DNA from: an uncultured Bacteroidia bacterium
Lineage (GTDB): Bacteria > Bacteroidota > Bacteroidia > Bacteroidales > UBA932
Length of the DNA: 64,000 nt
Direction: 5' to 3'
NCBI GenBank assembly: GCA_902798975.1
Contig: CADBYT010000005.1
Coordinates: 62,001 to 126,000 of the forward strand
Numbering within the stretch: the stretch's first letter is position 1; each line of letters opens with the position of its first letter. Shown here piece by piece: positions 6,983 through 15,019 of the stretch. Both the position numbers and the translations under genes were made by a program. The notes beneath the pieces are model-generated. The model saw only the letters and a list, made by a program, of their open reading frames with translations. It was not told the origin of the DNA and ran no database searches.

Positions 6983-9033
6983 AGATTCAGCTCCCCGAGG
7001 ATGCGGTCGAAGTGTGCGTACTCGCGGAGAATCCACACGACATAGCGTATGTCCACGTTCACGCTGCGGTTGTAGTCCGGCGTGAACAGCATTTCTGATG
7101 CCAGCGATTCCTTGTTGCCGTCGAACAGCAGGCCGATGATCTCGCCCCGGGCGTTGAGGACGGGGGAGCCGGAGTTGCCGCCGGTGCTGTCGTTGTTGGT
7201 GATGAAATTGAGACGCATGGTCGCCGGCGCCTTCTTCAGCGCACCCAGCATGGCCTCCGGGATGCAGAAATCGTAGTTGTCCGGATCGTGCTTGTCCAGC
7301 AGGCCGGCCGCGGTGCTGAAGTAGTCGCAGTGCACGGCGTCGCGCGGGTCCAGGCCCGTCACGCGGCCGTAGTTCACGCGCATCGTGGAGTTGGCGTCAG
7401 GGTAGGGGTTGCGCTTCGTGTCCGCCTGCATCGCATGCAGGGCGTGGGTGTAGTCGCGGGTGAGCGCCGTGATGTCCGGCTCGCCCTCGGCGGCCTCGAT
7501 GGCCTGGTTGTAGTTCACGATTTTCACGTCCATGAAGAAGCGTACGAGCGGATCGTCCGCATGCGCGTCCAGGAAAGCCTTCATATCGGCCTCCGGGTCC
7601 AGATAGACCGCGATCTGCGCGGGGTCGGAGAGCCAGCTGCCGTCCCAGAGGCAGGCGCACATGGCATCGTACTGCTGGCCGAAACGGGCCTTGACCTCCC
7701 GCTGGAAGGGTCCCAGCATGGCCTCGTCCACATTTTCATAGAATGTCTCCAGCGTGTAGCGGAAAAGTTCCCGCTCGACGCGGAGGTCCACCTGCTCGAA
7801 ATTGCGCGCAGAGGAGCGGCGCACGCCGTCCACCTTGCTGTCGGCGTAGTTGGACGCCAGCACGCTCGTGCGGGAGGCGACGGGTTCCAGCTGGGTGCCG
7901 CGGATGAGGCATTCGCGGAAATACTGGACATTCTTCTCCGGAGCGGCGACGCGCGCGTAGCTCTCGCGCAGCGCCCCGGCAGGATCGCCCCACTGCGCAC
8001 GCCGGGCCGGGTCGGCATCCAGCCAGGCGGCCAGTTCCGCCTCCAGATGCCGCTTCTCGTCGGCCACATGGAAGCGCTTGTAGCACTGCAGTTCGCCCAG
8101 GTACAGCTCCTGCGCGTTGGAGAGGTTGAAGAAGTAGTTGGAATACTTGCGGCGCACCTCCGGGTCGCGGTCCATCCATTTCTTGATGATGTCCATGCGC
8201 GCCCCGCGGATCTCGGTCTGGATGGGCAGCTGGACGCTGGTCATGAAGTCCGCCTTGGCGGAGGAGGCGTAGCGGTCGGTGCTGCCCGGGAAGCCGATGA
8301 CCGTGGTCTTGCTGCCTTCTTTGTAGCCCTTCAGGGAAATCTTCAGGTACTTGTCGGCGCGCAGCGGCACGTTCTCGGGCGCGTACTTCGCGGCGCTGCC
8401 GTCGGGCGCGGTATAAATGCGCAGCAGCGCGAAATCGCCCTTGTGCTGCGGCCATTCCCAGTTGTCCACGTCGCCGCCGAACGCGCCTACCTGGGAGGGG
8501 GGAGCGCCCACGAGGCGGATGTCGTTGTATTCCTCGTAGAGGGAAATATAGTAGCGGTCGCCCCGCCAGGCGCTGCTGAGCGAGGCCACGTAGCCGGTTT
8601 TCTCCTCGTAGCGCTTCTCCATGATGCCGCTCAGGCGGCGCATCATCATCGCGCCGTTGCGCTTGACCGTCCCCTCCGCGAAGAGTTGCTCCACCTCGTC
8701 GGTCACGTCAATGGTGCCGCGCAGGAACTGCACGCTTCGTCCGGGAATGGGAATCTCTTCCTCCAGGCTGCGGGCCCAGAAGCCCTCCTCGAGGTAGTTG
8801 TGCTCGCCGTCGCCGAGCTCGAACACGTCCGCGTAGGCGACATGGTGGTTGGTGATGACCAGCCCCTGGCTGGAAACCAGGCTGCCCGTGCCCATGAAAT
8901 CAATGGAAACCACATAGTTGGAGAGTTCCGCCGTCTTCTTGTCCACGGAGGGAATCATCCACATGCCTTCGTCTGCCAGGGCCGTCGTGCAGAGGACGGC
9001 CATCATCATAAATGAGGATAATACGCGCTTCAT
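6979..9033 (-). CDS. S46-family dipeptidyl-peptidase, DPP7-like
   Basis: The 684-aa exported serine peptidase has a signal peptide (about 1-20), the catalytic His pair in TNHHVAYAD (63-64), the Asp region GGDVDNWEWP (188-190) and the serine motif GGNSGSPV (Ser621). S46 enzymes cut dipeptides from peptide N-termini at the cell envelope. The residue 18 after the catalytic Ser is Gly639 in FDGN. In this family that position is Gly in DPP7 (hydrophobic P1) and Arg in DPP11 (acidic P1), so DPP7-type specificity is inferred. The promoter region (9034-9105) is shared with the divergent TonB-receptor operon. A TACCTTTA near-match to the -7 box is 5 nt from its ATG. Confidence 0.9.
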   Translation of the reverse strand: MKRVLSSFMMMAVLCTTALADEGMWMIPSVDKKTAELSNYVVSIDFMGTGSLVSSQGLVITNHHVAYADVFELGDGEHNYLEEGFWARSLEEEIPIPGRSVQFLRGTIDVTDEVEQLFAEGTVKRNGAMMMRRLSGIMEKRYEEKTGYVASLSSAWRGDRYYISLYEEYNDIRLVGAPPSQVGAFGGDVDNWEWPQHKGDFALLRIYTAPDGSAAKYAPENVPLRADKYLKISLKGYKEGSKTTVIGFPGSTDRYASSAKADFMTSVQLPIQTEIRGARMDIIKKWMDRDPEVRRKYSNYFFNLSNAQELYLGELQCYKRFHVADEKRHLEAELAAWLDADPARRAQWGDPAGALRESYARVAAPEKNVQYFRECLIRGTQLEPVASRTSVLASNYADSKVDGVRRSSARNFEQVDLRVERELFRYTLETFYENVDEAMLGPFQREVKARFGQQYDAMCACLWDGSWLSDPAQIAVYLDPEADMKAFLDAHADDPLVRFFMDVKIVNYNQAIEAAEGEPDITALTRDYTHALHAMQADTKRNPYPDANSTMRVNYGRVTGLDPRDAVHCDYFSTAAGLLDKHDPDNYDFCIPEAMLGALKKAPATMRLNFITNNDSTGGNSGSPVLNARGEIIGLLFDGNKESLASEMLFTPDYNRSVNVDIRYVVWILREYAHFDRILGELNL

Positions 9034-9105
9034 ACCCGTAAAGGTAGTACACTTTTTTCATTTTTTGCGTAACTTGCGGTGCCTTATAGAAGTATTAACA
9101 CGGCC

Positions 9106-12087
9106 ATGACCGGATTCAGATCCATAGTGCTGGCGTTCGCATGTCTCTTTTTCTCATTAGGCGTGCGCGCGCAGAGCGTGACCCTCAGCGGCACCGTGAC
9201 CGAGCGGAGCAGCGGGAATCCCGTCGGCTTCGCCACCGTGGTCGTGGAAGCCACCGAGCAGTGGGCCGTGGCCGATGCCAAAGGCAAATTCGTGCTGCGC
9301 AATGTCTCCGTGACTGAATCTGTCGTCCGGGTGGACTGCCTGGGCTATGTGACCTGGACGCGCGACATGAAATTCAGCAAGGACATCAATTTCCGCGTCG
9401 AGCTCGTTCCGGACAACCTTTCCCTGGAGAGCGCGGTCATCACCGCGCAGGAAAACTCCAACTCCGCCACCACCACCCGCACGATCGACCGCATGGCGCT
9501 GGACCACGTGCAGCTGATGAACGTTTCCGACATCACCAGCCTGCTGCCGGGCGGCGCCACGGTGGAACCGAACCTGACCGGCAGCGGCCAGCTGAGCATC
9601 CGCTCCGGCAAGGCCGAAACCGACAATTCCACCTTCGGTACGGCCGTCGAGGTGGACGGCGTGCGCCTGTCCAGCAACGCTTCGTTCAACAACGTGGACA
9701 ATTCCGGCCATTATCTGGGCGTGTCCACGCAGAGCATCGCATCCTCGAATGTCGAATCGGTCGAAGTGATTACCGGCGTGCCGTCCGTGGAGTACGGCGA
9801 CATGACCTCCGGCGTCATCAAGATCAATACCCGCCGCGGCAAGACCCCCTGGTCCGTGACGATGTCCACCAACCCGCGCACCAAGCAGATCTCCGTGAGC
9901 AAGGGCTTCGATCTGGGCAGCACCGCCCGCGGCCACAGCCGGGGCGTGCTGAATACCAGCCTGGAGCGCACCCGTTCCATTTCCGACCCGATGTCCCCGT
10001 ACACTTCCTACGACCGCAACCAGCTCTCGTTGACCTGGAGCGGGCAGTTCACGGGAGAGATGCCGCTGCGCCTGTCGGTGGGCGTGACCGGGAACATGGG
10101 CGGCCTGGACGACCGGGCGGACCCGGACAAGATGACCGACACCTGGCTGATTCGGCGGGACAACAGCATCCGCGCGAACCTGAACGCCAACTGGCTGCTG
10201 TCGAAATCCTGGATCACGAACCTCGAGCTGAACGCTTCCGCGACCTATACCGACAATTTCCAGCGGCAAAAGGACCAATACCATTCCGCGGTCAGCGGCA
10301 CTTCGCTGCATGCCCTGCAGGAAGGCTACTACATGGCGGCGGATTACGTCGCGGGCGGCGACAACCCGGCCGTGCGCATCGCCCCCGGCACGTGGTACAA
10401 CATCATGGACGTGGACGACCGTCCCCTCACCGCCAAGGTCACGCTCAAGGCGAACTGGGCCAAAAACGCGGGCCGCGTGAACAGCAAGCTGAAGCTGGGC
10501 GCGGACTGGACGCTCGACAAGAATTTCGGCACCGGGGCGCGCTCGGAGGAGGAAGCCACGGCTCCGACCTACCGCGAATGGCGCTACTGCGACGTGCCCG
10601 CGATGAACAACCTGTCCGCGTATGCGGAGGAGAACCTGATGTTGCGCACGGGCGGGGACGGCCGGCTGAATCTCATCGCCGGCGTGCGCTGGGACAATAC
10701 CATCATCCCGACGTCCGCGTACGGCGTGACCTCGAGCCTGTCGCCGCGATTCAACGTGAAATACACCTTCTTCACGGAGAAGAGCCGGGGCGGGGCGTTC
10801 CTGCGCGAACTGTCCCTGCGCGGCAGCTGGGGCGTGGCCGTCAAGCAGCCTTCGTTCTCTGTCCTCTATCCGACGCCGAGTTATCAGGATATCAATGTGT
10901 TCACCTCGACGGCCGACGCCAACAACGTGGTGAACCGGGCCTACTTCGTGATGCCGCGCAGCATTGCATACAACCCGGCGCTCGTGTGGCAGCGCAACCA
11001 GCAGAGCGAGCTGGGCCTGGAGGCCAACCTGGGCGGGACGAAGATCTCACTGGCGGCCTTCTACAACCGTACGCTTCAAACCTATCGCCGGGTTTCGGAT
11101 TACGACCGCTTCCAGTACACCTATACGCCCGTGGATGCGGTGCAGGGCCTGGACATCCCGGCGGAGAACCGTATTTTCTCGCTGGATCCGGCTACCGGCG
11201 CCGTGACGGTCACCGACAACCGGGGCATCCTGCCCTCCATCCAGGTCCCTGGCAAACTCTACAAGCAGTTCGTGAGCAATTATACCGAAGACAACGACGA
11301 CAACCCGGTGACGCGCTACGGCCTGGAGTGGGTGGTCGACTTTGCGCGCATCCGGCCGCTCAACACGACCATACGCGTGGACGGCAGCTACTATTACTAC
11401 CATTCCCTTTATACCGATATGCGGGCGTATTCGCCCACGACCACCATTTCCAGCGAAGGCGGCCCGTACAAGTATATCGGCTACTACTACGGCGACAATT
11501 CCACCACGAACGGCCGCGAAACGCGCACCCTGCGCACGAACGTGACCATCACCACGAACATCCCGAAGGCGCGCATGATCATCTCCCTGAAGCTGGAGAG
11601 CTGCCTGCTCAGCTACGCCCGCAGCCTGAGCGAACGGGCGGACGGAAGCGCCCGGAGCTATGTCCTCTCCGACCGGACCAACCTCCTGTCGCTGACCGAC
11701 GGTTCGGTTTACGACGAGAACGGCTGCTATACCGTTTTCTTCCCGGACAGCTACTGCTCCTTCGACGATCCCACCCCGCGGCCTTTCCTGCAGGACCTCC
11801 AGTGGGCGCGCCAGGAGAATCCGGCGCTCTATTCCGACCTCTCCCGCCTGGTCGAGGCCGGCACGACCTACAACAACACCTTCCTGAAAGACTGGCTTTC
11901 GCCGTATTTCAGCGTCAACTTCAGCGTGACCAAGGAGATCGGGGACCTCGCGTCCATCTCCTTCTACGCCAACAACTTCTTCAACAACATGGGGCAGGTG
12001 TACTCGACCCGCAGCGGCACCTGGAGCTCCGTTTCATCCTACATTCCCCGTTTCCATTACGGGTTGACGGTACGATTTAATTTTTAA
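9106..12087 (+). CDS. TonB-dependent receptor with N-terminal carboxypeptidase-regulatory-like domain
   Basis: The 993-aa outer-membrane receptor has a signal peptide (MTGFRSIVLAFACLFFSLGVRAQ), a carboxypeptidase-D-regulatory-like domain (about 24-110), and a plug domain (about 120-250) with VEVDGVRL and VESVEVITGVPSVEYGDM. A 22-strand-type barrel ends in the aromatic terminus HYGLTVRFNF. The start at 9106 was chosen because an upstream start (9079) would precede the likely -7 region (TAACTTG, 9070-9076) only narrowly and lacks signal-peptide character. It is the first gene of a four-gene operon with gaps of 12, 10 and 12 nt. It is not SusC-like: no SusD follows. Substrate unknown. Confidence 0.9.
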   Translation: MTGFRSIVLAFACLFFSLGVRAQSVTLSGTVTERSSGNPVGFATVVVEATEQWAVADAKGKFVLRNVSVTESVVRVDCLGYVTWTRDMKFSKDINFRVELVPDNLSLESAVITAQENSNSATTTRTIDRMALDHVQLMNVSDITSLLPGGATVEPNLTGSGQLSIRSGKAETDNSTFGTAVEVDGVRLSSNASFNNVDNSGHYLGVSTQSIASSNVESVEVITGVPSVEYGDMTSGVIKINTRRGKTPWSVTMSTNPRTKQISVSKGFDLGSTARGHSRGVLNTSLERTRSISDPMSPYTSYDRNQLSLTWSGQFTGEMPLRLSVGVTGNMGGLDDRADPDKMTDTWLIRRDNSIRANLNANWLLSKSWITNLELNASATYTDNFQRQKDQYHSAVSGTSLHALQEGYYMAADYVAGGDNPAVRIAPGTWYNIMDVDDRPLTAKVTLKANWAKNAGRVNSKLKLGADWTLDKNFGTGARSEEEATAPTYREWRYCDVPAMNNLSAYAEENLMLRTGGDGRLNLIAGVRWDNTIIPTSAYGVTSSLSPRFNVKYTFFTEKSRGGAFLRELSLRGSWGVAVKQPSFSVLYPTPSYQDINVFTSTADANNVVNRAYFVMPRSIAYNPALVWQRNQQSELGLEANLGGTKISLAAFYNRTLQTYRRVSDYDRFQYTYTPVDAVQGLDIPAENRIFSLDPATGAVTVTDNRGILPSIQVPGKLYKQFVSNYTEDNDDNPVTRYGLEWVVDFARIRPLNTTIRVDGSYYYYHSLYTDMRAYSPTTTISSEGGPYKYIGYYYGDNSTTNGRETRTLRTNVTITTNIPKARMIISLKLESCLLSYARSLSERADGSARSYVLSDRTNLLSLTDGSVYDENGCYTVFFPDSYCSFDDPTPRPFLQDLQWARQENPALYSDLSRLVEAGTTYNNTFLKDWLSPYFSVNFSVTKEIGDLASISFYANNFFNNMGQVYSTRSGTWSSVSSYIPRFHYGLTVRFNF

Positions 12088-12099
12088 TCATAGTACGAT

Positions 12100-13413
12100 A
12101 TGAAAAAGTTACTTATTCTCCTCTCTGCAGCGGTTCTGGCCCTGTCCTTCGCCGCCTGCAATCAAGTCCCCAAGCTGGTCAGCGTGTCGATCCAGCTCAA
12201 GTATGAGAGCTTAGCCCTGTCAGAAGCCGGCGTGCCCGTGTCCGTCGTTTCGTCTGCCGGCGTCCGCTATGAGTCTCCGACCGATGCCAACGGCGTTGCC
12301 ACCTTCCAGCTGCCGCTGGGCTCCTATACCGCTTCCGTGACTTACAAGACCGCCTCCAGCGGTGTCGTTCTCGTCTTCACCGGCTCCAACTCCAACGTGG
12401 TCGCGGCTGCCGATGGAACGGCGACCTACACGATCGATCTCAACCGCGTGCAGAGCCAGCAGATCATCATCAAGGAGCTTTACTTCGGCGGCTGCACCAA
12501 TCCTGAGACCGAAAAAGGCTATACGAACGATGCCTACGTGATCCTGTACAACAATTCCGAGCTCGAGGCGGACGCCAGCGATATCGTGTTCTGCTTCGGC
12601 GCCCCGTACAACGGAAACGGCAACAACAAATATTATGTGGACGGCAAACTGAGCTATGAGACCGCTGACTGGACGCCTTCCTACGGCGCCATCTGGTGGT
12701 TCCAGTCTCCGGTGAAGATCCCCGCCTATTCGCAGGTTGTCGTGGCCATCTTCGGCGGTATCGACCACACCCAGACGGTCTCTACCTCCGTCAACCTGGC
12801 CAACTCCGCCTATTACTGGATGTCCAACAGCGATGTCCCGGCTTACACCAACGCCAAGTATGCCGTCTCCGACGTCATCCCTGCCGCCAACCACCTGACC
12901 TGCTCGCCGTTCACCCAGGGCAACGCCTGGGCCATGAGCAACGCTTCTCCCGCCTTCTACATCGGCCGTATGAACGCTTCTGCGGCCAAGGCCCTCAGCG
13001 AGAACGCCGATGCGTATGATACGACCATGGGCACCGCCAAGGCTTTCTACGTGGTCAAGTTCCCGAAGGCCAACGTGGTGGATGCCGTCGAGGTCTGGTC
13101 CACGGCCAATGTGGCCAAAAGCCAGGTCCGTTTCTCCTCAGACATCAATATCGGCTATGTGGCCGTGACCAATAACAAGGGCTACACCGTCTACCGCAAC
13201 GTGGACAAGGAGGCGACCGAGGCGCTCCCCGAAAACGCCGGCAAGCTTGTCTACAACTATAGCGGCGGCACCACCGACGTGGAGGGCAGCACCGACCCGT
13301 CCGGCATCGATGCCGAGGCCTCGATCAAGCAAGGTGCCCACATCATTTACTCCGAGACCAACGACACTTCCAAGGATTTCCATCAGCGGAAGGTCGCTTC
13401 CCTGAAGAAGTAA
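12100..13413 (+). CDS. DUF4876-type surface lipoprotein
   Basis: The 437-aa lipoprotein has a signal sequence with lipobox LSFAAC (Cys about 20). A beta-sandwich carrier-like domain (about 28-115: VPVSVVSSAGV, TDANGVATFQLPLGSYTASV) is followed by a domain starting IIIKELYFGGC that matches what is known of DUF4876 proteins. That domain resembles lamin-tail-like sandwiches (DAYVILYNNSE). Base use is less GC-extreme than its neighbours. Its position directly after a TonB receptor suggests a surface-exposed ligand-binding partner. The family has no established biochemical function that I know of. Confidence 0.75.
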   Translation: MKKLLILLSAAVLALSFAACNQVPKLVSVSIQLKYESLALSEAGVPVSVVSSAGVRYESPTDANGVATFQLPLGSYTASVTYKTASSGVVLVFTGSNSNVVAAADGTATYTIDLNRVQSQQIIIKELYFGGCTNPETEKGYTNDAYVILYNNSELEADASDIVFCFGAPYNGNGNNKYYVDGKLSYETADWTPSYGAIWWFQSPVKIPAYSQVVVAIFGGIDHTQTVSTSVNLANSAYYWMSNSDVPAYTNAKYAVSDVIPAANHLTCSPFTQGNAWAMSNASPAFYIGRMNASAAKALSENADAYDTTMGTAKAFYVVKFPKANVVDAVEVWSTANVAKSQVRFSSDINIGYVAVTNNKGYTVYRNVDKEATEALPENAGKLVYNYSGGTTDVEGSTDPSGIDAEASIKQGAHIIYSETNDTSKDFHQRKVASLKK

Positions 13414-13423
13414 ATAACGTTTT

Positions 13424-15007
13424 ATGCGCCATCGCATCCTTTTGCTGACATGCTTTGTCCTGGCTTCCGCCCCCATGGCGGAAGCCGGGGACAAGGATGT
13501 CCGTGACTTCCGCTACGTGAAAGACATCACGCCCGCGCTGCATTTTTCCAATCCGGCGGCGCTCTCCGGCTGGTCCGGCAAGTTGTCTTCCGTGGTGTTG
13601 GAAGGCACAAAGGGGAATGGCGCCGTCGTGCCCCTGGAGGGGTCGCACGACGATTTCAGTCTGTCCGCAGGCACAGAGTCCTATTTCCGGATGAGCGACA
13701 GGATCGCGTTCCGGGGGGCACTGTCCTGGTCCCATTTCCAGGGCCGGGACATGGGCGGCCCGGTGATGATGAATCCGGACATGCATCCGGTCAATTTCCT
13801 GGAGAGCGACCCGGCCACGGCGGGCACCAAGAAGCGGGATACGTACGGCCTCGAAGGGGCCATGGCCCTGACGCTGGGCCCCCGCTGGTCGCTCGGCGCA
13901 GGGTTGCGCTACGCTTCCGGCGACCAGACGAAAGTCAAGGACCCCCGCTTCTCGAATATCCTGATGGATATGGACTTCAGCCTCGGCGCGACCTTCCGGG
14001 CCTCCGACGCGCTGCTGCTGGGCTGGTCCCTGCACTACCGCGACCTGCTGGAGCAGGTGCGGGGCGGAATCTACGGCACAGGCAGCATCCAGTATTTCAT
14101 CCAGGCGGACAAGGGCGGCTTCCTCGGCACGGTGTCCGAACTTTCGGGGGATTTCAACTATGTCCCCACCCAGGAACACCGGCCCATGGCGGACCGTCGT
14201 TACGGCCTGTCTTTCCAGGCCCTGGCCGGGGAGCGTTTCGGCAGCGAGCTGTCCGTCCGCTACCGGACCGGTTACTATGGCAAGAAGGCGACGTCTTCCC
14301 CGGTTTTCTTCGAATCCATGGGGATCGAGGCGTCCTACCGCGGTCTGCTGCTGCTTCCCGCAGGCACCGGCCTGCACCGCCTCGCGCTGGACCTGGACTT
14401 TGCGTCCCTCGCCAACGACGAAAACACCTTCCAGTACGTGACGCCGGCCGGTCATACGACGATTGTGGAATATACCGGCAGGAACCGCGTCCTGGACCGG
14501 ATGGACCTGGGCGCCACGCTGGATTACCGCTGGTATGCGGAATCCTCGGGTCCCCGTCCGGGCGCCACCCTGGGTGTCCGCGTCGCCTATGCGGGACGCA
14601 TGCAGACAACCACGCTCTATCCGGTCTGGCGCAAGCATGCTACGCACACGTTGAGTCTTGACTTGACGGGCCAGAAAGTCTGGTCTGACGGGACCTGGTC
14701 CTGGATCCTGGATGCGGGTCTGTCCGGCCTGGCGGGCTTCGGAACGCCCAACCTGGACGGCAGCTACGATTCCAGCGCCAGCACCAGCCTGAAGAGCTTC
14801 GATTCCTACCTGGGCCGTTATTACGAATACAAGACGCTCCCGCGTGCGGGAGCCTCCCTCGGCTTCACGGTCGCCCGCCGTTTCGGGTCCGGATTCGAAG
14901 CCTATCTGCGGATTTCCGACGCCTTCACGATGCTGCTTTCGGCGCCGCAGTCCCTGCCCGGGCGCAGCCGCAACTTGGCTTGCATCACCTTGGGCTGCAA
15001 TTTTTAA
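13424..15007 (+). CDS. DUF6850-type outer-membrane beta-barrel protein
   Basis: The 527-aa protein has a signal peptide (about 1-22) and alternating beta-strand segments throughout, ending in the aromatic-terminal LACITLGCNF typical of barrel proteins. It resembles DUF6850 family barrels, which co-occur with DUF4876 proteins and TonB receptors in Bacteroidota. It lies 10 nt after the DUF4876 gene and 12 nt before the M16 protease gene. It may be a second outer-membrane channel or an anchoring barrel for the complex; this is inference from context. Confidence 0.7.
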   Translation: MRHRILLLTCFVLASAPMAEAGDKDVRDFRYVKDITPALHFSNPAALSGWSGKLSSVVLEGTKGNGAVVPLEGSHDDFSLSAGTESYFRMSDRIAFRGALSWSHFQGRDMGGPVMMNPDMHPVNFLESDPATAGTKKRDTYGLEGAMALTLGPRWSLGAGLRYASGDQTKVKDPRFSNILMDMDFSLGATFRASDALLLGWSLHYRDLLEQVRGGIYGTGSIQYFIQADKGGFLGTVSELSGDFNYVPTQEHRPMADRRYGLSFQALAGERFGSELSVRYRTGYYGKKATSSPVFFESMGIEASYRGLLLLPAGTGLHRLALDLDFASLANDENTFQYVTPAGHTTIVEYTGRNRVLDRMDLGATLDYRWYAESSGPRPGATLGVRVAYAGRMQTTTLYPVWRKHATHTLSLDLTGQKVWSDGTWSWILDAGLSGLAGFGTPNLDGSYDSSASTSLKSFDSYLGRYYEYKTLPRAGASLGFTVARRFGSGFEAYLRISDAFTMLLSAPQSLPGRSRNLACITLGCNF

Positions 15008-15019
15008 CCACAGCCATTC

